From: Mugil cephalus
Lineage: Eukaryota; Chordata; Actinopteri; Mugiliformes; Mugilidae
Direction: 5' to 3'
NCBI RefSeq assembly: GCF_022458985.1
Contig: NC_061777.1
Location: 17,883,668 to 17,947,667 of the forward strand
Length of the DNA: 64,000 nucleotides
A program made the translations under genes and the position numbers. Shown in pieces: positions 24,991-41,503 of this stretch (its first letter is position 1; each line of letters begins with the position of its first letter). The notes beneath the pieces were generated by a model. That model saw only the letters and a program-made list of their open reading frames with translations, ran no database searches and was not told the origin of the DNA.

Positions 24991-26227
24991 CTAGTGATGG
25001 GCGGATCGATACTGAAACATCGATACTCGACACCAGATCTTTATGCTCTACAATCGATACTCGAATAGGAATGTCGATACTTTGCATACTCAAGATCAAG
25101 ATTAAAGATTCAACATCACTTTATTGATCCCAGCAGAGAAATTATTTTGTCCAAGTACCGGTAGTCTCGAGATAAGAAACACATATATCAACGGGACATA
25201 GACATAAGAATAAAGTAAAATAAAGAATAAGAATAAACTAGGTAAAATTAAAAAAACAAAAATGTCCAGGTCCAGTTAACATCATAATAATATACAGTGG
25301 ATAAAACATTTGCCTCAAGTGTCTCGGCATACAGTTATCTAAATTGTCTTGCGTGCAAATGTGCAACAGACAGTGCAATCAGCCAAGGCCATTAGTTTAA
25401 CCACAGTTAGAGTTGTATATTCTAATGACTGTGGGGACGAATGACATCCTAAAGTGCTTTGTCCTGCAGCACAGTGACAGGAGCCGTTGCCTGGAGTGTT
25501 GGACTTAGATCTGTGGAAATTGAGGGCCATTTCCTTGGCTTGGTGATGTTCAGTTGGAGGTGGTTTGTAGAACTTGCTAGCACTGTCCCTTGTGGGGCCC
25601 CCATGCTGATCATGACCGTCTCAGATATCCAGTTCTGCAACCTCACAAACTGAGACCGTTCCTTCAGACAGTCCATTATCCAGGAGGTAAGGAAGTAATC
25701 TCTCTAATCTAGAGCACTGCGTCATCAACCTCAATGTGCTCCTTCAGGCAAACTGAAGGGGGTCCTAAGTCCTGCTCCAGTATACTTTATATCATTTACA
25801 GGAACACAGTGGAAGGCAACTAAACTACTGAGTTGTGGCAACACAACAAACCTTGTGAAACACATCCGGTTAAACCACAACACAGAATACAAGGCATTTA
25901 TGACGAGGCAGACAGAAGAGGAGAGGACAGTGTCCGAATCAAGATGCAGGTTTTATTTTTTTATCGTACTTCTTAATTATTAAACAATAATTGATTTACT
26001 TATTTTTTTTAATGTTTGAAACTCCTTTTCACATGTTTTGTGAAATAAAAAAATATTCTGATGTCCTGTATTCTTTATGAAGCTATCATTTGAAATACAC
26101 TACCCTTTTTTAGATTTTACCAGACGCATTTGATGTATCTGCACAAAGAATCGGTGTCGCCGATACCAGCCTGATTTTCACTCAGTATCGGATCGGAAAG
26201 GAAATCGGTGGTATCGAGCATCACTAG
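24991..26227. mobile_element. hAT-like DNA transposon remnant with short inverted ends
   Basis: The left end begins CTAGTGATGGGCGGATCGAT and the right end finishes GTATCGAGCATCACTAG, giving a perfect 9-base terminal inversion with GATAC/GTATC-rich subterminal DNA typical of fish hAT elements. Inside, at 25813-25950 on the plus strand, a frame reads GNTTNLVKHIRLNHNTEY, a BED-finger-like remnant whose CxxC half is lost. A LINE fragment in the opposite orientation interrupts the element. No intact transposase remains, and a clear 8-base target duplication is not visible. The left end lies only about 68 bases upstream of the dbnl start codon. Confidence 0.65.
25085..25700 (-). mobile_element. LINE fragment (Rex/CR1-like) nested in the hAT remnant
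   Basis: On the minus strand, frames encode ISETVMISMGAPQGTVLAS and STNHLQLNITKPRK. These correspond to the reverse-transcriptase motif normally written GAPQGxVLSP and the following NxLxLNxxKT block, here on either side of a deletion. Downstream the fragment ends in CTGGGATCAATAAAGTGATG, the usual 3' tail type of fish Rex/CR1 LINEs. The copy is 5'-truncated and inactive. Confidence 0.65.
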
Positions 26228-26816
26228 TTCTACTGTGGTGGAACCTTCTCAGCCTGGGTACCCTGCATTTGGCACAGCGAGACAGTCCGACTGAGCGGGT
26301 ATCATGTGCGATTCTAATATGTCTAAATTTTTAATATGAACCAATACAGTTCTAGTACAGAGTAATCGTTAAAATGTCTCAATTTTGTTCTATAAGTAAA
26401 ATGAGAATTGTAAAATATTACTCTGTGTGACTATTATTATTTTAGCACCGCACAAAGCTTGCACGAGAGCTACTTTATCAAACGTACCCAGGTTGGAGCG
26501 CTCACAGGTACAGTTGATCTGCACACTAAGCAAAACATTTCATGGTTCATTTATTGTCCTTGTTTAATTGAGTGGGAAATACAATTAGCCACAGTTCACA
26601 CAGTGCGCACACATTGTCTCTGCTTCTTTAGATCATTGTTACACATTATTTTCTAGTAATTTACAGAGAACCACTCTATTAATAATACTGTGCATTAAAA
26701 TAATATGGAAGTATTTCATATATAATCTATGGTTCTTCCGACTCGTACCACTTGGTTATAAGACAATATAAAGACACACAAAAAGTGACTCCAGACAACA
26801 ATAAACCAAGATGAGC

Positions 26817-29447
26817 TTTATTCATATGTTATAACAAGGTCAATAGTTATCTTGTGTAGGCTATGTGGAGACATGTTCATGATGGCAGGTTGAAGCACAC
26901 ATATTCCAAATTTTAAGATGCACAAAGGCTGGTCCTGCATTCTGAGAAAGCCAGGCTGATTTTTTTTATTTATTTTTTTTCGTAAGTAAATATTGGTTCT
27001 GTTCAAGCAGGTTTCCAACGTCTACTGATGAGATGAATTACCCTTTTCGCGGGATACAGCCCTGTTAGCAAATTCACAAGTTATGACACGTTCTCTGTAT
27101 TTATTTACAAAATGAGGGTTAAGGCTAAAATTTTTAGTCGGAGGTGTTCGGCAGATGAATTGTAACGAAATCCCTGATATCTGGCAAATGGCTGTGAGAG
27201 GGTTCTCCAGAGTGCAAAGCATGCCAAGCTGCCTATATAAACTCTATTGAGCACACTGGACAAAGGGAGGTCAATGTAGCGTCACCTGCGTGATGAACTG
27301 AAGCTGCATTCAATCGTACATTTGGAAGATGCTCCACTTTCAAATAAATAAACAGCCAGATGAACAAACGACAGTGCACACAAGGATTGAACTTGTATTA
27401 CAATTGAGGCCTTGTGACAAAAATACTTTCACTGCATTTAGAGGATATATCTTAAAAACATTTTAGTATATACTGTTTTTCAGAACAACTTGTTTTGACA
27501 TTTTTTTTCTCTACAGCAGGTAATGGTGATTAAAATCTCTATTCAGTGCCTAAACCTTGGTGTTAATTCTACAATCAAAGCTTCTAAAATCGTCATGCTT
27601 AACTACGTAACTTTCTGGGTGAATCCATTCGATAATGCCTCAAAAGTACAATTTCTTCCCCGTTGTAATATTCAATAATTCCCTTTATATTGGCAGCATC
27701 AGCACATTGAGCCATGATTTGAAGAAAATCACAACCTTTTACCTATCTACTTTATCCAACAGTTACAATAGATTATTTCAAAAACTATTACATTATGACA
27801 CATCACAATCATGTTCAACTCTCGTGACACAAATGAAAAGTAATGCCTAAAACCAAAAGATACGACACGAAGTCACAAAATGTATCACCCAGACAAAAAC
27901 GTTTTTTACCGTCAGTGTTATTAATTCAAAAACAAAAAAAGAGACCCAGTCATGAATAAGAACATAAATAGATGCAAAGCTTCACATTACCTGATATTTA
28001 AAGCGGATCAAACTGTCACAGCGAGTTACTGTATTTATTCACCTCAAGTAACAAGATGCACATGACTTCAAATAACTAGGTTCTGCAAAATGTCAAGTCA
28101 GTTTCAAGTTCCTATTTTCAGTGTGAGGAACACCTGCTGCGACCGAAGGCCATTTCAATTTAGAGATACAGTAGCTTGTTTGACAAACAGCTGTTCACGT
28201 CCAAGTCTTGTTCACAAAAGAATAGAAATAGTGGTGAAAAGAACTGGAGAGGGATTGATGAGAATGGCGGTACCTCTTGGACAGCATGTATTGCTGTGCA
28301 GCTCAAACCATCGGGGCCCTGTCTTTGATCGTATTGTACCTTCAGGAAGCTTCTTTGTTATGTGAACAAAAAAGAAAATGGACATGAGAGCTTTCTTTAA
28401 AAAAAAAAAGAAGAAAAAAAAAGAAGAAGAAGTCTGATGATGGTAATTTTTCTCACCATGGGTCACTGCATGTAAAGGCTGATGATTTGGTTAAGATACC
28501 TGAGTAACTGTACTGAGGAGGTGGCACACAGCTAAGCTATATGCCAAAAGGTAGCTACGTTCATAGCTACACAACACAACAAGTGACAAGTTGAAGAGCA
28601 GTAGTGTTTTGTGCACTAGTGATGATTGCTTATATAAGTAGTACGGGCAATGACAGCATGAGTGAGAAAAATGGAAGCGGACATTCACCTCATGGAGGCC
28701 TGTGAGGACAAGTCCGGGCCTCCCAGCTATGAACAGCAGCTCTCCAGTGTTTTCAAAACCACTAGCTTACAGTTATGAATTTCAAATAGAGTGGATGATA
28801 GCGACCAATCCATCTTTACGTCCTTCACATTGTTTCGGGGTAGAGACAGTATGTGCCAACAGAACTGCTGCTGGTAATGGCACTGCACCACTTTGTGTTC
28901 AACAGAGAACATTCTGCCTCAATTGCACATATACCGTTTGAAAATAATAACACAGAAAGGCCACTAAATGCAGTAATAACGAGACATCCTGCGGGATGTG
29001 GAGACTGCACCTCTGACGTGAAGAAATAACCGATCTCGTAAATGAATCAAATATTATGAGAAGCACGACGATATGACCACGTGACAGCGAAAAATGATAT
29101 GCACACGAGTAGCAACGAAGATAACTGATAATCACAAGAGCGGGAGTAACAGTTTAAAGTCTGAGAGTGGCGGTGGGGACTGAAACGTTTCAGGTATTCC
29201 GTATGGGAGTGTTTAAGGAGTCCGTCAGATCCTGCTCAGCAGATCCATACAAGTCATGAAGGACAGCACATGGTAGCAGCTCAGCACACAGAAAGCCAAG
29301 TGGCACTGTACCTCATTGTATCGATTCCTTCTCCAAAAGGTGAGCTCTTGTTGTTTTTTTCCCCCCCCTCTGTTGCTCATTTGCCTCAAGTTACAAATCA
29401 TTTGTGTTTCTTTTGTTCTCAATTGTGTGTTGTTCTCCCTGGTGTTC
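26817..29447 (-). other. Probable long 3' UTR of ube2d4
   Basis: Between the ube2d4 stop and a clear minus-strand AATAAA at 26822-26817 lie about 2.6 kb of AT-rich DNA without exons. A 3' UTR is the simplest explanation, since UBE2D genes often have long ones. Shorter forms are possible because other AT-rich hexamers occur. Confidence 0.4.
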
Positions 29448-33045
<3,598 letters not shown>

Positions 33046-33400
33046 CGCTTCAATGGCTTTGCCAGCTAGCCTGTCAGCTAACAGTTAGCACCTCACACAT
33101 ACAATTTGGCTTCTGTGGCCGCGTACTTCCAAATTTCACTTTACGTATGATCGGGAAACCACGACAAACACACAGCAGACTTGGGGCTTGTGTTTTCTAG
33201 TGCAACCAGAGCAACCAACTGCGTGCTATTGTCGATCTTTCTTTAGACTGCTACAGAAGAACCGAGATATTTTGCTGCCTCTCTCTTCTCTCATCCCTAG
33301 CTGGTCACGGATGGTGTTTGGAAATACCGCGAGACTTTCCCTACGAGTGACAATTCTGACTACAACTTCCGTGGTTTCACATGAAGGTTCACACACACGC
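33046..33400 (-). promoter_or_regulatory. ube2d4 promoter region
   Basis: Upstream of the ube2d4 ATG lies ACTACAACTTCCG (33359-33371), close to the ZNF143-type ACTACAATTCC motif with an overlapping ETS core, plus a CpG-containing ACCGCGAGAC segment at about 33326-33335. No TATA box is obvious. Promoter function is inferred from position and motif type. Confidence 0.45.
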
Positions 33401-36400
33401 ACACCCACATGTATATATTAGCAGATTTTTAAAAATGTTAACACCATCTCTTTAATTCTGTTACTTTAGACTATAATATACTACATAATATGATCAAAAG
33501 AATTGAAATGAAAACTGCAATCTGGGCTTTAATTTGTGAACTAAATTTGGACTGCAACTCCATAAATGTGCATATGACATATGACTCAATGCAATAATTA
33601 CCCTTATAATCAAGTTCGTACAGGGACACCGTGTTGTATTAACAATGCACAATACATTCACACGTTATTTTAAACCCTGACATTAACACAGTTAAAAAAA
33701 AAAAAAAATGAGGCCAAGTGTCCACAAGATGTCACTGTTTGAAAAGAACAAAAGTACACAGAGTGGCCAGAATATATCATATAGTACAACTTTGACTGAA
33801 ATGCATTTTGCAAGATTTCAAATTAAAATTAAAAATTTATATTGAATTTGCAAGAATATACATATATATGTATGCATATATTCTTCAAGTTTTGTTTGCG
33901 TGTTATTTTTTTCCCCCAATTGCAGGAGTGCGTAACAATGGATCAACAAAGTACAATGAAGCGAAACACGTGTATTATTTACACACGCACATAAAGAATA
34001 GAGGAAAAGACTATAGAATTGTTCATTCAATACCCAATCACTGTAAAGGCATATTCATCTGAGTCAGCTGCATGCTCCGGTTTCTGCACAGCCTTGTCTC
34101 GCAAAGCCTCATGAGCTTCCCTTTATATGTCTTAAACAAGGGTGAAAAAAGAGCTCTCATTATTTTAGTGAGTATGTATGAATGGGTAGCAGTGTTCATT
34201 CTTCTTAAATGGCTGATTCAGTGTCAGGTTGAGGATCCTATCGTCAATGTGACACTGAGAGGGACCATTTTCCTTTGGAAAACTGAAGATTCCTTCAGAT
34301 AATATCTTATTGTTTGCTCATCTCCGTGCTCTCAATGACCTGCCTGTCCTCGGGGCTTGCCTGTAATCAGATTCAGCTAGCAGCAGAGGTAGCAGTTTGG
34401 GTCTTGTGCAGCAGGGGCCTTGTGTTTTGAGTTTGTCTACTTGGAGAGGCCATTTATCAGCATGAGGTTTTCAGACACAGTCAAGCCCATACTTTGTTGG
34501 CTTGAAGCCTCTGGTTCACAAAGCCCATGGCTACCCTTCTGTAGTTTCCTCTGGAATCAAAAAATCGTTGATTTGGTTGTTTATTTAAATGCAGAGAGTC
34601 TGTTGCTAACATAGATACTAGTGAGTCATGAGTCACTTAGAGACTGCATGCAGTTTGTGAAAGTTCAAAGCAATACGTTGGAAGGGTTTTTTCTTTTTGG
34701 TTTCAGAAAGGCAGCGCATCACTGACCTGCGTGGGGAATTTCCCACCAATATCCAGAAGTTGAGTTTTTAGTTACAGGACTTGCGCCCCAAGTTCTAAAC
34801 TGATGTGTGACCCAAGGTGTGAATGTGTCAGACGTGGAACGATATGGGTGGGGGTAGGAGCTTAGCTGACCTGTCTCATGAGGAAAATAGCCTGTAGTGC
34901 TGTTATTGGAAACCACAGACTCAGCAGATATCAGTGATCTGTCCTTTTGGTCACATGAATCATCATTAGCAGAAGTTCAATTCAGAAAACATTCCACTTA
35001 TGCTACAGCTGTGTCGGAGCTCGAGTATATTCCGCTCAATGGCCCTTTTCCCATGGTTGCCATGACAAAGCACATATGCTCACTGTCATTTTCGAAATTA
35101 ACTTAAATGGGTCCTGCTAATGTCTAAATTATCCAATAAAAGCACAACCAATTAATGCTGAGCACAAGCTGGGCTCACAATCCCCAGAGGTGTTCTACCT
35201 TCGGTCACTCTATTAGCTTTCTGAGGACTCTCTCATGGAACAAAGATCTATTGTCCTCGCATACTAAGAGATATTTGTTCACTCCTTGTATCAATGGTCT
35301 TGATTTGATTATACACTCAGGCAATATGTGCAAGCAGTGCTCATGTTTGCAGTGAAGTCAGCACTCTGCACAATCAAATGATTCTTGAGCTAAGCAACTG
35401 GAAAAAGGGTCATTATGTATGAAGCAATCAGCGTTTCATGGCTCATTTCCTTAGCTGTGATTTGATTTTGCTTGTCAGTGTTAAGGTGGCCTTTGACCTG
35501 AAAAATTATTCCTCAAACCTTCCTTTTCCTTTCACGGGTCCCTGTATCGGTGAGTTTCTCAGCTCGGATCAATAACTAAATGTCCGTCGTTTTCTGTATA
35601 GCTTCCTCTTGTGGCTTTTGTGGACACGCTCGCGCATGTTTGCTGCATGTTTATTTTGGCTTACCGGGTTTACATGATGCAATCACATAAACATTTATAG
35701 CTGCGAGGATGTGCTTATTAAACGGCATTATATAGCATAACCATGGCCAGAGAGCACTTTGCAGGTTTCATTTCATGGGATTTCTAATTTACAAGCACGA
35801 GTCCTGGAATAAGAGTATTACTTCATTTCAGTTCTTCGTACTTGTTTACCGTTAACAGGGGTGAGCAACAAAAAGTGGTTTCTTTCAGAATAGTATTGTT
35901 AGTGTTTAAAAGGCATCTATTATACTACATCAGATTTAAAATCATCACGTGTTTGGTAGTGGAAAAGTGAATTAAAAATGGAGGAATTCCTACTGGAAAC
36001 AAAGTAAATGCAAAAACTCAAGTAACTCCTGCAAAGCTCTTGTCCGGCTTTACTTTGCACAGCTGGATCAAAACTGTATTTCTGTTGTTATTAGAACGAC
36101 AGTGTTAAAAAAAAGTTTTCTTGCGTCTCTCATATCTGAGTTATGGACTCATTCTTGAAAATGATTTATGGATTATTTTTAATTCTTCTCTGATTATTTA
36201 ATGTCTCTCCAGAGGGGGCAAAAAAAAAAAAAAAAGAAAAAGAAAAAAGTGAGATCAGACCCAGTCTCCTGTGCCTCTCCCCTCTGATCCACCCTTATCA
36301 GATCCTCATCATGTGCAGCACAGACATGAACCACACATACAGTCACAAAGAACCAGTGATCCTTTGAGGTTAAGCACTTACAGAGCGATCCCCCAGAGCC

Positions 36401-37281
36401 CGCTGTGTTTTAGTGTTGCACCACACTTCTGCCACAGTGATTGACAGCTCTGGAAACTGTTTTACTGCGCTGCTCTTGCAATGGGCTGTCTCCAGGGCCT
36501 AGGTAATAACTAGACTGGTGTGTTGACTAATACATTTAGCGGTGACTCTCCCTAATCAAATGTGTTCCAGCTGTTTGAGTTCTGATGACAAATTCAGGTT
36601 TTCCCAGTTTGCCGAGCTTCCTTGAGAGACAAAGGAGGGATTTCCTCTGAAACAGACAGGCAGTGGCAGCACCAACAAATAGCTTGGTACTGTTATCAAA
36701 TAGAAAGTTTGACTAAATATAAACTTCATCATCTGCAGCCGGGGCCAACACAGAAATGAAAGAGAAAAGTGGGAGCTGTTGTCCGCGGACCGTCTTCTGG
36801 AACAGAGAGAGTGTAAAAAAAAAACTCTAAAAGAAGAAGAAAAAAAGTGTCTCTCTACGTGCAAGCCTTTGTAACGTTTTGTGACTATCTTTGCTTTACG
36901 ACTCTGAACGCACACTCGCATGTTCGCACACTCCCTTTCTTCAGAAGATATGGGGTGCTACACGGTGCAGCTTTTAAAGCAGCCACCTGTTGTTTGACAG
37001 GATTTTACTGTGCAGAGGTGTGTGGTTAGCGTCTGTGATTATGTGTGAAAGTAAGTGACTGGGACACGGAGGAGGGGGGGTCGGGGGGGCTGTCCATCCT
37101 GCTGCACAATAAACAGTTTGTTTCCCAGGAGCACCCCTCATGTTCCTGTTGTTGGCTCCATCGGCGCTCACTGGGAAACGTCCTGGCCTCTATTGTCCAG
37201 GAGGTCAGAGGTCACAGGATGCTCCTAAAGGCCCAAAAGGGGAGGTAAGAGGTTGGATAGCGAGGAATGATAAAGAACTAC

Positions 37282-37308
37282 CCACACACACACACACATA
37301 GACACATA

Positions 37309-37342
<34 letters not shown>
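37282..37342. repeat. Compound (CA)n microsatellite
   Basis: CA repeats interrupted by two ACATAG units, followed by a short C run. Confidence 0.9.
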
Positions 37343-37343
<1 letters not shown>

Positions 37344-40300
37344 CCCCCCCCAAACAAAATGAAAAAAAAAACAACAAAATGACGCGGTGCCTTTCATTAG
37401 AAACATTATCAAGAGTTTCAGGAAATGAAATCAGCACAATGGTCCGACTGACTGTTTCGTATTGGACGTCCTCACTGCCTTTTGTACATATCTGAAGCTC
37501 TGTTCCTCATGTGCCTTCTTTGCATATCTCTAATGGATAGTCCACATGCTTAAAAAAGTGGAAAATTCAATCTAAGCAGCTAACAGAGGTATATAATTAA
37601 AGGGGAAAAAAAGCACAAAACAGCTAAGAACGGGGGTGGTTTAGTACAGTTTCCACCACACAAATGTTACATTAGAACCGCAGACAGAACTTAAACCTTG
37701 GCTGTGACAATAGAGCAGATACATGCTACTGATTGCAGTGACCTTTTAAGCTGAATGTGACATAAAGAGCCGGGTAAATGCTGTTTTTGCCACCAGATTA
37801 AATATGCCACCTCGGAATAACACATTTTTTCAGAGTCAATCAGAGACGCAACGCTGCACATGATGGTAATGTGTTGCGCCTCTCTCACTACAGGGAGAAG
37901 TAACTGACGGCGGGGGCCGAGTATCTGTCTGAGTTCCTGTGTCTGCGTGAAGAGGTGTCCGTGTGATATTTCCTGTTTAGTTTTTTAAAGGGGATTTGGG
38001 CAGTGGTCTTTTTTTTTTTTTTTTTTTTTTCTTAATCGAACCAGAGAGCTTTAAGGCCTGCAGCCTGTCCTGCACCTCGCAGGACTAGAGGGATGGGATG
38101 TGTAGACGTGCTGAATATTTACAGAGACACATTCATCTTTTTTATGGGGCTTTGAGCAATATTCCAGATGATGGTTGCGTTTGACTTTTATTAGCTTATG
38201 TCCGTGTCTTGTTTGTCTCATCGCAATCGACAGCATCTCGCCAGTGACAAAAAAACAAAAAAAAGAAAAAGGCTGGGATCCTTCATAATTTGCATCCGTC
38301 CACAAACTGACACTATTTATTTTCGTGCGCGTGCTATTAGCCACAACCTGTAAACATGCTTTATCTTACAGATGAGAACTCTTTTCATTTCCGCTGCAAC
38401 TGTAGAACAAGCAGTAGACTAAGACTTCTTCAGATATTTTCCTGTAAGTAAAAGTAGCAATCACTGTGTGATGTGGAAAAACTACCCAATGCTAACATAT
38501 CGCTTTACAGGTTCGTAACTTTCTAAAGTCACTTGATCAAGCTAGAACGCTACTGAGTGGTTTAATCCAAAATAATGTGTTGTTTTTACAAGCTGTTCTT
38601 CGGATCCAAAGCTTGAATAAAATAACTGTGTGGTGTGTGTTAGTGCAGGATAAATATACTTAAGTACGGCACTTGAATAAAATAGCTGCACCACCTCTGC
38701 ACGTTCGTGGTATTTCATTGTTCTTTGCTTTGTTGTTGTATGTACTGTATGAGGATTTGTAGTGCCTGACGTAAGATGAGAAAGTAGAAAAGGTAACATG
38801 AGAGACAATAGGCCCAGCGCATGGCCATCTCCATTTTTCAACCACAGGCAATTATGAATATAATGCCCATAGTTTGAGTTACATGTTATGAATCTTCCTC
38901 TAGGCCTGACCCTCACCTCGCCTTGCCCCGTCATATCAGGTTAGGACTTATACTGGAGCAGGGACGTGACAGCTGGAAATGGTTTGAGGCTCTCTGGATA
39001 GTTTGTTTTCAGAGCACGCTGCAGGACTGGATGAGAGACACGTGTAGGTTAGCCTTTGGCTGTAATGCTTGTGTGCCTCATGGCGATAAAACTCTCACTG
39101 TGAATGATATCACTGTAAAAACCTGCACTGCAGCTCATCCACTCAACTCTCGGTCGGACGGCATCGTGACGGTCCAGGTATCCCAGTAATGTGTCGCTGT
39201 CTGAGATAATTGGCCTCCTCTGTGTTTTGAGCACTTTGACCTGTTGGGGAGTCATTTCCTGGCCTGTTGTGTTTCTAAGTCTGCAACGGGGGTTCTGGCG
39301 TAATTTGCGTTCTCGCTTCCCAATCCCTCTCAGATGGCGGGGTGCTTTTCCTTCCTTTATGACCAAATAAATCTAACCGGTGCCAAAGAAAAAAAAATGG
39401 GATTAAAATTCCCTGTTCGCTGTCTTGAGGAACCCAGCTGCACTGCACTGTTTGTTTTCCACCGCGCACAGTGCAGCTGCAGAGTCGAGCATTATGGAGA
39501 GGTGGGCCAAAGCAAAACAGAAATGACTTATTTTTATTGGCACGCACCTCAGAATTCACTCAGTGAAAATTTGTATTGTGGAATTAGAAAGCAAGAACAA
39601 CACTCTGGTTATGATAATGTTAATATAATTAACATGTATATCTTACATGTAAGGGGGTTTGTTTGGTTTCACAGTAGCCATTATTGCCACCGCTACATTC
39701 TCAGACATACTGTATTATGCCTGGAGACAAATGGTAACCGTCTCCAGAACCCAAAGAACGACAATAACCTGCTGGTTTGCAGTTTATGTAAACTAAAACA
39801 GAGCAACATCCACTGTGGGTTCATTATGTTGAAATTACTTAAGAGACACTGCGTTTTTTTTTTCCCCTTCCAACAGCCACACATGAGGCCAGACAGTCAT
39901 TCACACCCCGTAGAAGGAGACAGGCAGAGAGAGACCGAGAGAGAGGTGTCGATCACCTGCAGATAACACGGGAAGAAATGTGGTGCAGCAGGTAAGACAT
40001 GTCTGTGAGCAATATTATCTGGGCCGTTCAGGTGATTCTCTGTCTGAATGTAAATGAGCGTGACTGCCCAGCAGGTTTCTAGCTGAACGCGATAACTTAA
40101 TACCCGGCCTGACCTTGGAGAAAAGTTTTCCAAAGAAAACAGGGAGACGTGTTTGCGTCTTTGTTCGACAACGCGTCCCGTCTCTTGCCATTTCTCTTGC
40201 GATGCTTTTTTTTGGTTTGTTTGTGCACAAACTGTCCTCTGCCATCACATTTTATTTATTTTTTTTCTAAGGTTCAGATAGACGCTCCCGACCTGCATGA

Positions 40301-41474
40301 CTCACGTTCCCCTCAGAAAGTACACCGCACACACACACGCGCGCGCACGGCACATATTTTACCCTTTTAATAACAGCTTTCAAACTACCAGGAAAATACA
40401 TCTGTGCTTTCCACCGATAGGATTTTCTCTCTGGCATATCTAACAAACAAACAACACCTTTTATTCCTAATTAACCCAGGCGTCACAAATGATCTAATTG
40501 GACTGATATGTTTGATATAACTTGCACCCTAATCAATATGGCTCCTTAACAGCTTTTGGATGTAATAATTACATCATCATCGCATAGCAAGGATACACAG
40601 GGAAAAGAAAAGAGATAATCCCATCGCACAACGTATCATTCTCTTCATTACTCCTAGGAGCAGAGAGTCCTACTTAAAATGTGTCTTAAATAAACATGAA
40701 AAATATACTTATGCAACAGCAATCCATGTCTCCACTAGCACACGCACAGGCACCAGCAGATGGTTGAGTAGTAACACAATGGGAGAGAGTTTTACAGACC
40801 AATACATAAAAATGATGGTTTCCAGGCACAGCACATTATTCTGACAGGTTGTGTGCTGCACATAGTCAATCCATAGGTGGTAAAAAGCTGAACTGAAAAA
40901 CGCTAATAATAAGCAATCCATGTGAAAAACAAAAGCCCCTGTGTACTCAGAATATCTTTATCTTCTCCTGTGAATACACGCAGACAAAAACCCAGCAAGG
41001 ACGCTAAAAATATGCTAAAGACTTGTGGTGCAGTTTCCCAAGGCCAGAGAAAGGAAATAGACTGACAGTTTCTCCCTGACCCCTTTACTACACCCCTGTA
41101 ACCTCCAAACAACCCCCACGGGGGATCCTGTCTCTATGTGTAAAACAGACAGTCAAAAAGCATCCTGGAAACTTTGGAGCCACAAAAACAAGGGGACGTG
41201 AGGAAGTCCAATAAGCCTGTATGTGGAGAGCTCAGTCAGGAGATAATCTCGAGGCCACACAGACCAGGCGCCAAGCCTATAGAGCCTAAAAGCTCTGTGG
41301 TGCAGCACGGCAGCGTGGTCATTGTTGTCTTTGGAAAGTAAGCGGGTCCAGCGAGGCCAGTGGTGTGAAAGCCACCTCTCTTCTTGAGTGTCTCCTCCAG
41401 ACCCTGTTGTTGACATATAGGGCAGGTGCAGCTCCTCTCTGCAACTGCATCAAGTAGAAAACTAACCCCCAAAA

Positions 41475-41503
41475 CACACACACACACACACAGACACACA
41501 CAG
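41475..41503. repeat. (CA)n microsatellite
   Basis: About 14 CA units with one CAGA interruption. Confidence 0.85.

Noticed and set aside
29225..29360. YNEV... segment as an alternative last exon of ube2d4
   Set aside because: It superficially resembles the KYN start of the last exon, but the true exon (YNKLAREWTQKYAM) is present at 29493-29448 with a good acceptor and correct phase.
33715..33745. Second CTCF-like string (CCACAAGATGTCACTG)
   Set aside because: It departs from the core at a key G position (GTCA instead of GGCA), so it is not called.
39334..39966. 210-codon plus-strand frame in the gene-poor interval
   Set aside because: No domain, no repeats, composition of random DNA, and no splice or promoter context; treated as a chance frame.
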